64,000 bases of DNA from positions 1 through 64,000 of the forward strand of contig UCEU01000011.1 of the NCBI GenBank assembly GCA_900471485.1, given 5' to 3'. A model generated the notes under the pieces. It was not told the DNA's origin. It did no database searches and worked only from the letters and a program-made list of their open reading frames with translations. Source of the DNA: Hyphomicrobiales bacterium. GTDB lineage: Bacteria > Pseudomonadota > Alphaproteobacteria > Rhizobiales > Rhizobiaceae. The translations under genes were made by a program, and so were the position numbers. Of the stretch, positions 25,807 to 36,324 are shown piece after piece. Position 1 is the stretch's first letter. Every line of letters starts with the position of its first letter.

Positions 25807-28308
25807 GTGCCAACATTTTCGCCTAGCTTAGAGAAGGCGCTCCATCAGGCACTGACCTTTGCCAACGAGCGGCACCACGAATATGCGACGCTCGAGCATC
25901 TGCTGCTCGCCCTGATCGACGATGCCGATGCGGCCGCGGTCATGGGTGCCTGCAATGTCGATCTCGATGCGCTGAAGAAGACGCTCGTCGAATACGTCGA
26001 CAATGAACTCTCCAACCTGATCACCGGATACGATGAGGACTCGAAGCCGACCTCCGGCTTCCAGCGCGTCATTCAGCGTGCGGTGATCCATGTGCAATCA
26101 TCAGGCCGCGAGGAAGTGACGGGCGCCAACGTGCTTGTCGCGATCTTCGCCGAGCGCGAAAGCCACGCCGCCTACTTCCTGCAGGAGCAGGAAATGACCC
26201 GCTACGACGCGGTCAACTACATCTCCCACGGCATCGGCAAGCGTGCCGGCTCGTCGGAAGCCCGCACCCCGCGCGGCGCCGAGGACAATGAATCCGAAAA
26301 CAAGCCGAACGCAGCGCGTGGCGGCGAGGAAGAGGGCGGCGCCAAGAAGCAGCAGGATGCCCTGAAGGCTTATTGCGTCAACCTCAACGAGAAGGCCAAG
26401 ACCGGCAAGATCGACCCGCTGATCGGCCGTCATGCCGAGGTCAGCCGCACGATCCAAATCCTGTGCCGCCGCTCGAAGAACAACCCGCTCTATGTCGGCG
26501 ACCCGGGCGTCGGCAAGACGGCGATCGCCGAAGGTCTCGCCAAGCGCATCGTCGAGGGCAAGGTTCCCGAGGCGCTCGCCAACGCCACGATCTTCTCGCT
26601 CGACATGGGCACGCTGCTCGCCGGCACCCGCTATCGCGGTGATTTCGAAGAGCGTTTGAAGCAGGTCGTCAAGGAACTCGAGGAGTTCCCGGATGCCGTG
26701 CTGTTCATCGACGAGATCCATACGGTCATCGGCGCCGGCGCCACTTCCGGCGGTGCGATGGATGCGTCGAACCTTTTGAAGCCGGCTCTGTCGTCGGGTG
26801 CGATCCGTTGCATCGGCTCGACCACCTACAAGGAATATCGCCAGTTCTTCGAGAAGGACCGCGCTCTGGTGCGTCGCTTCCAGAAGATCGACGTGGCCGA
26901 GCCGTCCATCGACGACGCCATCGCGATCATGAAGGGCCTGAAGCCTTACTTCGAAGAATATCACCACCTGCGCTACTCGAACGACGCCATCAAGACGGCG
27001 GTCGAGCTGTCGGCGCGCTACATCTCCGACCGCAAGTTGCCGGACAAGGCGATCGACGTGATCGACGAGACCGGCGCGGCCCAGATGCTGCTGCCGCCGT
27101 CCAAGCGCCGCAAGCTGATCACAGAGAAGGAAATCGAGGCGACGATCGCCACCATGGCCCGCATTCCGCCGAAGACCGTCTCCAAGGACGACGAAGCGGT
27201 GCTCGCCAACCTCGAGCAGGAACTGCGCTCGGTGGTCTATGGCCAGGATCTCGCGATCGAAGCGCTCTCGACCTCGATCAAGCTGGCCCGCGCCGGCCTG
27301 CGTGAACCGAACAAGCCGATCGGCTCCTACGTCTTCTCCGGCCCGACGGGCGTCGGCAAGACGGAAGTTGCCAAGCAGCTGGCTTCGTCGCTCGGTGTCG
27401 AGCTTCTGCGCTTCGACATGTCCGAGTACATGGAGCGGCACACGGTTTCGCGTCTGCTCGGTGCACCTCCCGGCTATGTCGGCTTCGACCAGGGCGGTCT
27501 CTTGACCGATGGCGTCGACCAGCATCCGCATTGCGTGGTTCTGCTCGACGAAATCGAAAAGGCCCATCCCGACATCTACAACATCCTGTTGCAGGTGATG
27601 GACCACGGCACGTTGACCGACCACAACGGTAAGAAGATCGACTTCCGCAACGTCATCCTGATCATGACGACCAATGCGGGTGCGTCGGAGATGGCGAAGG
27701 CCGCCTTCGGCTTCGGTTCGTCCAAGCGGACGGGCGAGGACGAGGAAGCGCTGAACCGGATCTTCACGCCGGAATTCCGCAACCGTCTCGACGCGGTCAT
27801 TCCGTTCGCGCCGCTGCCAACAGTGGTCATCCACAAGGTCGTGCAGAAGTTCATCATGCAGCTCGAAGCCCAGCTTTCCGAACGGAATGTCACCTTTGAC
27901 CTGCACGAGGATGCGATCGCCTGGCTGGCCGAGAAGGGTTACGACGAGAAGATGGGCGCCCGCCCGCTGGCGCGCGTCATCCAGGACGTCATCAAGAAGC
28001 CGCTGGCCAACGAGATCCTCTTCGGCAAGCTGAAGAAGGGCGGCGTCGTCAACGTCACCGTCGGCCCGAAGGAAGACGGCAAGCCGGGCATCATCCTGGA
28101 AGCCGTGTCCGACACCGCGCCGATCAAGCCGAAGCCGGAAGCCGAGGTCATCCACCCCGAGGCGGATGACGAGGACGACGGCGAGCTGAAGACGAAGGCC
28201 AAGGCCAAGAAGGCGACGGTCAAGAAGACCAAGACCGCCGCCGTCGAGCCGGAGCCCAAGGCATCGCCGAAAAAGGGCTCGGCGGTGCCGCGGGTGCCGA
28301 AGAAGTAA
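25807..28308 (+). CDS. clpA: ATP-dependent Clp protease ATP-binding subunit ClpA
   Basis: 833 aa. It is the Hsp100 unfoldase that feeds ClpP. The N-domain comprises residues 1-145 (LEHLLLALIDD). AAA-1 has Walker A GDPGVGKT at 231, and AAA-2 has GPTGVGKT at 512. The ClpP-docking IGL-like loop follows. It starts at GTG 25807, with GAGGAT upstream. Oddity: the C-terminus carries about 60 extra residues, acidic then Lys/Pro-rich (KAKAKKATVKKTKTA to the end), well beyond the usual ~760-aa length. It is the second gene of clpSA. Confidence 0.97.
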   Translation: MPTFSPSLEKALHQALTFANERHHEYATLEHLLLALIDDADAAAVMGACNVDLDALKKTLVEYVDNELSNLITGYDEDSKPTSGFQRVIQRAVIHVQSSGREEVTGANVLVAIFAERESHAAYFLQEQEMTRYDAVNYISHGIGKRAGSSEARTPRGAEDNESENKPNAARGGEEEGGAKKQQDALKAYCVNLNEKAKTGKIDPLIGRHAEVSRTIQILCRRSKNNPLYVGDPGVGKTAIAEGLAKRIVEGKVPEALANATIFSLDMGTLLAGTRYRGDFEERLKQVVKELEEFPDAVLFIDEIHTVIGAGATSGGAMDASNLLKPALSSGAIRCIGSTTYKEYRQFFEKDRALVRRFQKIDVAEPSIDDAIAIMKGLKPYFEEYHHLRYSNDAIKTAVELSARYISDRKLPDKAIDVIDETGAAQMLLPPSKRRKLITEKEIEATIATMARIPPKTVSKDDEAVLANLEQELRSVVYGQDLAIEALSTSIKLARAGLREPNKPIGSYVFSGPTGVGKTEVAKQLASSLGVELLRFDMSEYMERHTVSRLLGAPPGYVGFDQGGLLTDGVDQHPHCVVLLDEIEKAHPDIYNILLQVMDHGTLTDHNGKKIDFRNVILIMTTNAGASEMAKAAFGFGSSKRTGEDEEALNRIFTPEFRNRLDAVIPFAPLPTVVIHKVVQKFIMQLEAQLSERNVTFDLHEDAIAWLAEKGYDEKMGARPLARVIQDVIKKPLANEILFGKLKKGGVVNVTVGPKEDGKPGIILEAVSDTAPIKPKPEAEVIHPEADDEDDGELKTKAKAKKATVKKTKTAAVEPEPKASPKKGSAVPRVPKK

Positions 28309-28314
28309 GATTGC

Positions 28315-28342
28315 AAAAGGGCGGCTCTCGGGCCGCCCTTTT
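28315..28342 (+). terminator. Rho-independent terminator of clpSA
   Basis: AAAAGGGCGGC-tctcgg-GCCGCCCTTTT is an 11-bp perfect stem 7 bases after the clpA stop. A/T ends on both sides make it potentially bidirectional. Confidence 0.85.
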
Positions 28343-28426
28343 CGTATTCATGGACAGGCGGCGGTGCCGCTTAGCCGAATCTTAAACGCCTTCGGCTTAT
28401 ATCGGGCTCCAGCAAGGAGCCTGCAC

Positions 28427-29356
28427 ATGGCATTTCTGCCGGCCGAACGTTTCATCCTCACCATTCTCGCGACGCTGATCTCGCTCGATGCGCTCCTGCT
28501 GTGGTGGAAGGACGTCGGACTGGATGTGCCGGGCTACGCGGCACTGTCGGCCTGCGGTGTCTTCCTGATCGTTCTCGGTCAATTCTACCGCAGCTTCAGG
28601 CCCAACGAGCGCATCGCCGCAACGTCGACGGCCGCAGGGCTTTTCGTGCTGTTCACGATTGCCGGGTCGGTCTTCAATTATCTGCTGCTGCCCGTCTGGT
28701 CCGCCCCGATCGATCCCACACTCGCCCGTATCGACGCGCTGGTTGGCTTCCATTGGCCGAGTCTCGTGACATGGGCGTCGCAATATCCGCGTGCGGGAAC
28801 GGTGCTGCAGTTCGTCTATGCGACCTCGCTGCCGCAGCTTGTCGCGATCGTCCTGATCCTGGGTTTGTCTGGCCGAACCACGTTGCTGCACCATTTCCTT
28901 GTGACGGGCGTCATCGGCGCATTGCTGGCGATCATCTGCTGGTCGGTCTTCCCGTCCTTCGGCGCCTCGTCGATCTATCAATTGCCGAGGGAAGTCACCG
29001 ACGCCGTCCCGCTCGCGGTAGGTCCGGACTACGGCGCGCAACTGGTCGAACTCGGCTGTAACGGCGCCAGCTACCTCAGCCCGCGAAATGTGCTGGGCCT
29101 GATCGGCTTTCCGTCATTTCACACAGTGATGGCGGCGATGTCGGCGTGCTTCCTGCTGAAGTTTCGACTGTTTCGCGCACCTGTACTGCTATTCAACACT
29201 TTGATGGTGCCCGCGATCCTGATCCAGGGCGGGCACAATCTCATGGACTTCCTCGGCGGGTTGGTCATCTTCGCGCTGGCCTACCGATTGGCCGGTGCGT
29301 GCGTGGCGCGATTTGATGCGCCGCGATTGCAGCACGAAGCCGAGGCCGGCGCTTGA
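28427..29356 (+). CDS. PAP2-superfamily membrane protein
   Basis: 309 aa with about six hydrophobic spans. Near the C-terminus, GFPSFHTVMAAMSA carries the phosphatase motif with its SxH, and GGHNLMDFLGG gives the second His/Asp motif. The layout matches inositolphosphotransferase/AUR1-like PAP2 proteins. A role in lipid phosphate or phosphotransfer chemistry is likely; the substrate is not evident. ATG 28427 is 8 bases after AAGGAG. Its stop abuts the stop of the convergent HIT gene with no gap. Confidence 0.85.
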   Translation: MAFLPAERFILTILATLISLDALLLWWKDVGLDVPGYAALSACGVFLIVLGQFYRSFRPNERIAATSTAAGLFVLFTIAGSVFNYLLLPVWSAPIDPTLARIDALVGFHWPSLVTWASQYPRAGTVLQFVYATSLPQLVAIVLILGLSGRTTLLHHFLVTGVIGALLAIICWSVFPSFGASSIYQLPREVTDAVPLAVGPDYGAQLVELGCNGASYLSPRNVLGLIGFPSFHTVMAAMSACFLLKFRLFRAPVLLFNTLMVPAILIQGGHNLMDFLGGLVIFALAYRLAGACVARFDAPRLQHEAEAGA

Positions 29357-29782
29357 TCAGAGCTCGGCCCTGATCTTTTCCGCATTGGCGGCAAGCACCG
29401 CGTTGTCTTCCATCTTGCCCGAATGAGGCTTCAGCGCCGTGCCTTCGTGGCGCGGGATGACGTGGAAGTGCAGGTGGAACACGGTCTGGCCGGCTGCCGG
29501 TTCGTTGAACTGGCAGACGAAGACGCCGTCGGCGTCGAAGGCTTCCTTCACGGCGTTGGCGATCTTCTGGACGACGGGAATGGTCTGAGCCAGCGCCGCC
29601 GGATCGGCGTCGAGCAGGTTGCGCGAGGCGGCCTTGGGCACGACCAGCACATGGCCCGGCGCCTGCGGCATGACATCCATGAAAGCCACGACATGCTCGT
29701 TTTCAAAGACCCGGTGCGAGGGGATTTCGCCGCGCAGGATCTTCGCGAAGATGTTGTTGTCGTCGTAGGCGGCGCTCGTCAT
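29357..29782 (-). CDS. HIT family hydrolase
   Basis: 141 aa. The histidine triad is QTVFHLHFHVIPR near residue 100. The N-terminus IFAKILRGEIP is typical of the HinT/protein kinase C inhibitor branch. These enzymes hydrolyse nucleoside phosphoramidates or dinucleotides. ATG 29782 has GAGGAG upstream, so the 16-residue longer frame is rejected. It is the last gene in the RidA-GDPD-GNAT-HIT series. Confidence 0.94.
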   Translation of the reverse strand: MTSAAYDDNNIFAKILRGEIPSHRVFENEHVVAFMDVMPQAPGHVLVVPKAASRNLLDADPAALAQTIPVVQKIANAVKEAFDADGVFVCQFNEPAAGQTVFHLHFHVIPRHEGTALKPHSGKMEDNAVLAANAEKIRAEL

Positions 29783-29837
29783 CGGAAATCTCCTCAGTTT
29801 GTTATGCTGATCGCGTAGCGCGGCGGGCAAGCAAAGG

Positions 29838-31028
<1,191 letters not shown>

Positions 31029-31105
31029 GGAACGAATGCGAGACCATTTGGGAGGAGGAGGGGCTCGTCACCAGTCTGCGCATGATCTTGTCCAAAAAGC
31101 GAGCG

Positions 31106-31825
31106 TCAAACCGAAACGCGCGGGTCGAAACCTTCGAAGGTCATCTGGTCGGCATTCTCGAAGGTCTGCTTGCGGCCCTCTTCATCATGAACCGTCCAGG
31201 TGATGATGACGGTTCCCTTTTCGCGTTCTGCGGTGATGAAGGGGTTCGGCAGGTCGGCATAGTAATAGGAGATGAAGTCGAGGCCGAGCGCCATCGCCTT
31301 CTCGTGCATCGCGAGCTCTTCCGGCTGGATACCACCTGCCGTCAGGCCGAGCGGGTAGGGCGCGTTGAGTTCCTTCAGGTCGCGCAGCAGCCAGTGGTCG
31401 AAGCTCATCAGGGCCACCTTGCCCTCGTAGCCCTCGAGCACTTCGAGCACTGTTTCGACAAAGCCGGTATCGTCGGCTTCGCGGCCCTTCAGCTCGATGA
31501 CGAGCGGAACCTGCCCCTTCACCAGGTCGAGCATCTTTTTCAGTGTCGGGATCTTGTCGGACGTGCCGCCGATCGCGATCAGCCCGAGCTCCTGCGAGGT
31601 GCGCTCGCGCACGTCGCCCTTGAGGTTGCAGAGGCGCTCCAGGTCCTCGTCATGGAAGACGACAGGCACGCCATCCGAGGCGTAGTGCAGGTCGCACTCG
31701 ATGGCGAAGCCAGCCTCGATGGCGCGGCTGAAGGCCGAAAGCGTGTTTTCCCAGACCTTCTGGTTGAGGTCGTGATAGCCGCGGTGAGCGATCGGCTGGT
31801 CCTTGAGCCATGAAGCGGAGGTCAT
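31106..31825 (-). CDS. Glycerophosphodiester phosphodiesterase
   Basis: 239 aa. It hydrolyses glycerophosphodiesters to glycerol-3-phosphate and an alcohol. The TIM-barrel motifs are IAHRGYHDL (catalytic His), ENTLSAFSRAIEAGFAIECDLHYASDG (given by position, residues 26-52, with metal-binding Glu/Asp) and VVFHDEDLERL. No signal peptide is present, so it is cytosolic, like UgpQ. Its start codon overlaps the ridA stop by 4 bases (ATGA), indicating translational coupling. Confidence 0.93.
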   Translation of the reverse strand: MTSASWLKDQPIAHRGYHDLNQKVWENTLSAFSRAIEAGFAIECDLHYASDGVPVVFHDEDLERLCNLKGDVRERTSQELGLIAIGGTSDKIPTLKKMLDLVKGQVPLVIELKGREADDTGFVETVLEVLEGYEGKVALMSFDHWLLRDLKELNAPYPLGLTAGGIQPEELAMHEKAMALGLDFISYYYADLPNPFITAEREKGTVIITWTVHDEEGRKQTFENADQMTFEGFDPRVSV

Positions 31826-32292
31826 TGCGAGATTTCCATGATGGCATCGATTTCGACGGCGGCGTTGAGCGGCAGAGCCGCCATGCCGACAGCGGCGCGC
31901 GCATGCTTGCCGGCCTCGCCGAGCACATTGGCGATCAGGTTCGAGGCGCCGTTGATGACGAGATGCTGCTCGACGAATTCAGGCGCCGAGGCTACAAAGC
32001 CGTTCAGCTTGATGACGCGCTTGATGCGGCCGAGATCGCCGCCGAGCGCGGCCTTTGCCTGCGACAGGATGCCGATCGCGCAAAGTTCGGCGGCGCGCTG
32101 GCCGGTCGGAACGTCGACGTTCTTGCCGAGATGGCCGGTCACCGCGACCTTGCCGTTTTCGATCGGCAGCTGGCCGGAGATGAAGAGCTGGTTGCCGCTG
32201 ATGACATAGGAGACGTAATTGGCGGCGGGTGCCGCTGCGTCAGGCAGGGATATCCCCATGTCTTTGAGGCGGGCAGTGATTTGATCGGACAT
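31822..32292 (-). CDS. RidA/YjgF family reactive-intermediate deaminase
   Basis: 156 aa. The family shape is complete: YVSYVISGNQLFISGQLP, the central GHLGKNV, and the C-terminal LPLNAAVEIDAI containing the site of the conserved R/E substrate pair in canonical RidA. The longer YjgF subgroup lacks the strict arginine, so imine-deaminase activity is uncertain. ATG 32292 follows GAGAGGAAA. It is first in a four-gene reverse-strand series (RidA, GDPD, GNAT, HIT). Confidence 0.9.
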   Translation of the reverse strand: MSDQITARLKDMGISLPDAAAPAANYVSYVISGNQLFISGQLPIENGKVAVTGHLGKNVDVPTGQRAAELCAIGILSQAKAALGGDLGRIKRVIKLNGFVASAPEFVEQHLVINGASNLIANVLGEAGKHARAAVGMAALPLNAAVEIDAIMEISQ

Positions 32293-32428
32293 TTTCCTCT
32301 CCGCTTTTGTTGTCATTGGCTTTAAAACTATGCATCAAGGCTAGAATCTATTTTGTGACTTCTTCCAGCCTCTATTTGGCCGAAAGAGTCCTTATAACAT
32401 CGCGGGCGAGTCCAACAGGAGATTGTCT

Positions 32429-33259
32429 ATGGTCCGATCGAGTCTTGCCGCACTTATGATGGCGAGCGTTTCGGCAAGCGCCTTTGCGGCGGCGCCGGCG
32501 AACAGCCCGGCGTCGGGATTGATCGCGCACCGCGCCATCTACGATCTCGAGCTGAAGGATGCCTCCGAGCGATCCGGAATCTCCGGCATGTCGGGCCGTA
32601 TGGTCTACGAGTTCGACGGCAACTACTGCACCGGCTTCACCACCAATTTCCGTTTCGTCACGCAGATCGACACGGGCGACGCCGTCCGAGTCAGCGACCA
32701 GCAGACGAAGACATTCGAGGACATCAAGGACCGCAAGTTCACCTTCGACACAAAGTCGTTCACGGACGACCAGCTGGACAAGGAAGTCAACGGCGCCGCA
32801 GAGGACCAGACTGCGGGCGTCAAGGTCGATCTCAAGCAGCCGGCGAGCAAGCAGCTGCAGCTCGAGGCCAGCCGCTTCCCGACCGAGCACATGCTCGACG
32901 TGATCCAGAACGCCAAGGCCGGCAAGCGCCTCTTCGAAGCGCGCGTCTTCGATGGTTCCGACGATGGCGACAAGACGCTTGTGACGACAACCGTTGTCGG
33001 CAAGCAGGTCACCCCGTCCACGGACGAAGCCGATGCCGGCAACGCCGGCGCCTTCTCCAAGGCCGCCTTCTGGCCCGTGACGATCTCCTATTTCAACGAG
33101 AACACCAAGACGGATGCCGTTCCGGTCTATCGCATGTCGTTCAAGCTCTACGAGAACGGCATCACCCGCGACCTGACCATGGACTACGGCGATTTCGTTC
33201 TCTCCGGCAAGCTGGCGAAGCTCGAGTTGCTCGATGCGAAGGCTGCTGCCTGCAAGTAG
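32429..33259 (+). CDS. eipB: Cell-envelope integrity protein EipB (DUF1849)
   Basis: 276 aa. Signal peptide MVRSSLAALMMASVSASAFA. The mature DUF1849 domain starts LIAHRAIYDLEL and includes RMVYEFDGNYCTGFTTNFRF. The two cysteines, in NYCTG and the C-terminal AAACK, match the disulfide that closes the spiral beta fold of Brucella EipB. That protein acts in the periplasm and protects envelope integrity. ATG 32429 has AGGAG upstream; TTG 32423 is also in frame. It diverges from ridA. Confidence 0.9.
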   Translation: MVRSSLAALMMASVSASAFAAAPANSPASGLIAHRAIYDLELKDASERSGISGMSGRMVYEFDGNYCTGFTTNFRFVTQIDTGDAVRVSDQQTKTFEDIKDRKFTFDTKSFTDDQLDKEVNGAAEDQTAGVKVDLKQPASKQLQLEASRFPTEHMLDVIQNAKAGKRLFEARVFDGSDDGDKTLVTTTVVGKQVTPSTDEADAGNAGAFSKAAFWPVTISYFNENTKTDAVPVYRMSFKLYENGITRDLTMDYGDFVLSGKLAKLELLDAKAAACK

Positions 33260-33343
33260 GTCGCTGCGTCGCTATGCCGTTGATATTCAAGCGGACGTTC
33301 TCCATGTTAAGACGTAGGCTCGCGATTCAGCGGTCATGGCGTG

Positions 33344-34069
33344 ATGGGAGAGTGGATCTTGGCTCCAGGTTTTAGTGCATCGATTAGGCATTTGCTGGGG
33401 CCGGCGGCTGGCTTGATTCTTGTCTGGTCCGCCTTGCCGGCGTCGGCGGCCGATTGCGGCAGCATGCCGACGGCAGGCATCGACTGGAGCCAGTGCAACA
33501 AGAAAAACCTGATGCTTGAAGGCAACGACTTCCAGGGCGCCAACCTGGCCGATGCCGATCTGACGTTGACCAATCTCAGCGGCACCAATCTCACCGGCGC
33601 GAATTTCGAAAAGGCGACGCTGGTCCGCGCCTGGTTCACCAACGCGCAGGCCGCCAAGGCGAACTTCGCCAAGATCGAGGCCTATCGCTCCGGCTTCGAC
33701 GGGGTGGTCGCGGATGGCGCCTCTTTCGTCGGCGCCGAGCTGCAGCGCGCGAACTTCCATGCCGCCAAGCTCTCGGGCGCCAATTTCGAGAAGGCCGAGC
33801 TAGGCCGCGCGAACTTCAAGGAAGCCGTGCTGACCGGCGCCAAGTTCTCTCTGGCCAATCTTTCGCGCGCCGATTTTACCACCGCCCAGTTCGAAGGTCC
33901 GCTCGCCTTCGACGGCGCCTTCATGTTCCTGACGCGCATCAATGGTCTCGACCTGTCCGCCGCGACCGGTCTCGAACAGGCGCAGGTGGACCTGACCTGC
34001 GGCGATTCGAACACCAAGCTGCCGGCCGGCCTGTCGACCCCGAAAAGCTGGCCCTGCGATTCCGACTGA
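33344..34069 (+). CDS. Secreted pentapeptide-repeat protein
   Basis: 241 aa from ATG 33344. TTG 33359 has a better site (GGGAG, 8 bases) and would give 236 aa. The signal peptide ends near PASAADC. About 20 consecutive A(N/D)(L/F)XX repeats follow, e.g. GANLADADLTLTNLSGTNL, predicting a right-handed quadrilateral beta-helix. A Cys pair precedes the repeats and another follows (CGDSN ... WPC), possibly pinning the ends. Unlike Qnr-type gyrase protectors it is exported. Function unknown. Confidence 0.85.
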   Translation: MGEWILAPGFSASIRHLLGPAAGLILVWSALPASAADCGSMPTAGIDWSQCNKKNLMLEGNDFQGANLADADLTLTNLSGTNLTGANFEKATLVRAWFTNAQAAKANFAKIEAYRSGFDGVVADGASFVGAELQRANFHAAKLSGANFEKAELGRANFKEAVLTGAKFSLANLSRADFTTAQFEGPLAFDGAFMFLTRINGLDLSAATGLEQAQVDLTCGDSNTKLPAGLSTPKSWPCDSD

Positions 34070-34139
34070 GGTTTCACGCCCCGCAAGGGTGCTGAACACG
34101 GCCTTTTCGCCTAGCTAGGCACTTTTTCGGTGCCAAGCC

Positions 34140-34168
34140 TTGATTTTCGCGCGCGGCGGGGGTATGGG
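34140..34168 (+). promoter_or_regulatory. Possible rpsB promoter
   Basis: TTGATT (34140-34145) and TATGGG (34163-34168) are 17 bases apart, with a GC-rich discriminator (CACCCGC) as in stringently controlled ribosomal promoters. It would leave a leader of about 120 bases. Confidence 0.4.
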
Positions 34169-34293
34169 CACCCGCATTCCACACGTAAGGCATGGGATTG
34201 TCCGGGAGAAATCCGGATCGTTCCGCCCGGTGGCATCCTCGAAGAGGGTGCTGTTAGCCTTGCGGAGGTTCAACCGGAAAAGGATAACAAGGC

Positions 34294-35061
34294 ATGGCAT
34301 TGCCCGATTTCTCTATGCGCCAGCTCCTCGAAGCAGGCGTCCACTTCGGCCACCAGACTCACCGCTGGAACCCGAAGATGAAGCCGTACATTTTCGGCGA
34401 TCGTAACAACATCCACATCATCGACCTCGCACAGACGGTTCCGCTTCTGTCGCGCGCTCTGCAGGTTGTCTCAGACACCGTAGCCCGTGGCGGCCGCGTT
34501 CTGTTCGTTGGCACCAAGCGCCAGGCTTCCGAGCTCATCGCTGACTCGGCCAAGCGTTCCGCTCAGTACTACGTCAACTCGCGTTGGCTCGGCGGCATGA
34601 TGACCAACTGGAAGACGATCTCCAACTCGATCCAGCGCCTGCGCAAGCTCGACGAGATCCTGTCTTCGGAACAGTCCGGCTACAACAAGAAAGAGCGCCT
34701 GAACCTCGAGCGCGAGCGCGAAAAGCTCGACAAGGCTCTCGGTGGTATCAAGGACATGGGCGGCACGCCGGACCTGATGTTCATCATCGACACCAACAAG
34801 GAAAAGATCGCGATCGACGAAGCCAAGCGCCTCGGCATCCCGGTTGTCGCAATCATCGACTCGAACTGCGACCCGGACCTGATCGACTATCCGATCCCCG
34901 GCAACGACGACGCTTCGCGCGCCATCGCCCTGTACTGCGACCTGATCTCGCGCGCTGCCATCGACGGTATCGCTCGCCAGCAGAGCTCGTCGGGCCGTGA
35001 CCTCGGTGCATCGATCGAAGCTCCGGCTGAGCCGGCGCTCGAAGGCGAAGCCGAAGCCTGA
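34294..35061 (+). CDS. rpsB: 30S ribosomal protein S2
   Basis: 255 aa. It starts [20 protein letters not shown], the universal S2 N-terminus, and contains [13 protein letters not shown] and [15 protein letters not shown]. The acidic C-terminal tail [12 protein letters not shown] is lineage-typical. Strong use of GCT, GTT and CGT codons marks high expression. AAGGA lies upstream of ATG 34294. It heads the rpsB-tsf-pyrH-frr group. Confidence 0.98.
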   Translation: MALPDFSMRQLLEAGVHFGHQTHRWNPKMKPYIFGDRNNIHIIDLAQTVPLLSRALQVVSDTVARGGRVLFVGTKRQASELIADSAKRSAQYYVNSRWLGGMMTNWKTISNSIQRLRKLDEILSSEQSGYNKKERLNLEREREKLDKALGGIKDMGGTPDLMFIIDTNKEKIAIDEAKRLGIPVVAIIDSNCDPDLIDYPIPGNDDASRAIALYCDLISRAAIDGIARQQSSSGRDLGASIEAPAEPALEGEAEA

Positions 35062-35113
35062 TAAAAGAAGCAGGCGGATCGAATGGTCCGCCGTGCTTTC
35101 CAGAGATTGGGAA

Positions 35114-35150
35114 AAGGCCGCTCGCGACTTTCATGAAGTTGGGCGGCCTT
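35114..35150 (+). other. Hairpin in the rpsB-tsf gap
   Basis: AAGGCCGC (35114-35121) and GCGGCCTT (35143-35150) form an 8-bp stem. An inner CGACTT/AAGTTG helix with loop TCATG extends it. No T-run follows on the forward strand; TTTTCCC follows on the reverse. Partial attenuator or processing signal between rpsB and tsf is possible. The remaining 243-base gap shows nothing else. Confidence 0.5.
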
Positions 35151-35304
35151 GACCATTTCAGGCGAGGGGAAAAATCTCTCGCCATTTGAGTTTCGTTATG
35201 ACGCGTCATTCATCACGCTGTCATACATACAGGTACATTTCGTGCCTCAATCCGGTGCCGCACCGCTCTGGCGGGCCACCGTTTGAACCGACAAGAGGAA
35301 GCTT

Positions 35305-36231
35305 ATGACCGAGATTACGGCTGCACTGGTGAAGGAACTGCGCGAGAAGTCCGGCGCAGGCATGATGGACTGCAAGAAGGCGCTGCTCGAAAACAACGGC
35401 GACATCGAAGCATCGATCGACTGGCTCCGCGCCAAGGGTATCTCCAAGGCCGACAAGAAGGCTGGTCGCGCTGCTGCTGAAGGCCTGGTTGCCATCGCCG
35501 GCGCCGGCCACAAGGCTGTTGTCGTCGAGCTGAACTCGGAAACCGACTTCGTTGCCCGTAACGACGCCTTCCAGGATCTGGTTCGCGGCATCGCCAACGT
35601 TGCTCTGACGACCGACGGTTCGGTTGAAGCCATCTCGGCTGCGACCTACCCGGCATCCGGCAAGCCGGTCGCCGACACCATCAAGGACGCGATCGCCACC
35701 ATCGGCGAAAACATGACGCTGCGCCGCGCTGCCAAGCTCGAAGTCGAGCACGGCGTTGTCGCAACCTATATCCACAACGCCGCCGGCGACGGTATCGGCA
35801 AGCTCGGCGTTCTGGTTGCCCTGAAGTCGGAAGGCGACAAGGCTGTCCTGACCTCGATCGGCCGCCAGGTTGCCATGCACATCGCTGCGACCAACCCGCT
35901 CGCGATCCGCGCCGAAGAAGTCGACGCTGCCGTTGCAGAACGCGAACGCAACGTCTTCATCGAGCAGGCCCGCGAATCCGGCAAGCCGGAAGCCATCATC
36001 GAAAAGATGGTCGACGGCCGCATGCGCAAGTTCTTCGAGGAAGTCGCTCTTCTCTCGCAGGCTTTCGTCATCAACCCCGACCTGACGGTCGGCGCTGCTG
36101 TTGAAGCCGCTGCCAAGGAAGCCGGCGCCAAGATCGAAGTCGTCGGCATGGCCCGTCTTCTCCTCGGCGAAGGCGTCGAAAAGGAAGAGAGCGATTTCGC
36201 CGCTGAAGTGGCTGCTGTCGCCAAGGGCTGA
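35305..36231 (+). CDS. tsf: Elongation factor Ts
   Basis: 308 aa. It exchanges GDP on EF-Tu. The N-terminal UBA-like domain has [19 protein letters not shown]. The core has the TDFV motif in [10 protein letters not shown]. Two coiled/core repeats and [15 protein letters not shown] follow. AGAGGAAG is upstream of ATG 35305. Codon bias is strong, as in rpsB. Confidence 0.98.
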   Translation: MTEITAALVKELREKSGAGMMDCKKALLENNGDIEASIDWLRAKGISKADKKAGRAAAEGLVAIAGAGHKAVVVELNSETDFVARNDAFQDLVRGIANVALTTDGSVEAISAATYPASGKPVADTIKDAIATIGENMTLRRAAKLEVEHGVVATYIHNAAGDGIGKLGVLVALKSEGDKAVLTSIGRQVAMHIAATNPLAIRAEEVDAAVAERERNVFIEQARESGKPEAIIEKMVDGRMRKFFEEVALLSQAFVINPDLTVGAAVEAAAKEAGAKIEVVGMARLLLGEGVEKEESDFAAEVAAVAKG

Positions 36232-36252
36232 TCGTCCTATATATGTGAAAAC

Positions 36253-36286
36253 CGAAGGGCATCGCGTGACAACGCGGTGCCCTTCG
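36253..36286 (+). other. Hairpin between tsf and pyrH
   Basis: CGAAGGGCA-t-CGCG-tgacaa-CGCG-g-TGCCCTTCG is a 13-bp stem with one mismatch, ending 39 bases before pyrH. It lacks a T-run. It could reduce read-through from the highly expressed rpsB-tsf into pyrH. Confidence 0.5.
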
Positions 36287-36324
36287 TGTATCCGGCACTC
36301 AGCGGTAATATACGAGGAGCCAAG

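Noticed and set aside
26101..28155. 684-residue reverse open frame across clpA
   Set aside because: Repetitive Arg/Asp/Leu composition typical of the antisense of a high-GC AAA+ gene; no start signals.
34257..34293. GCCTTG/CAAGGC pairing around the rpsB ribosome-binding site
   Set aside because: Only 6 bp and flanked by mismatches; expected by chance in this sequence.
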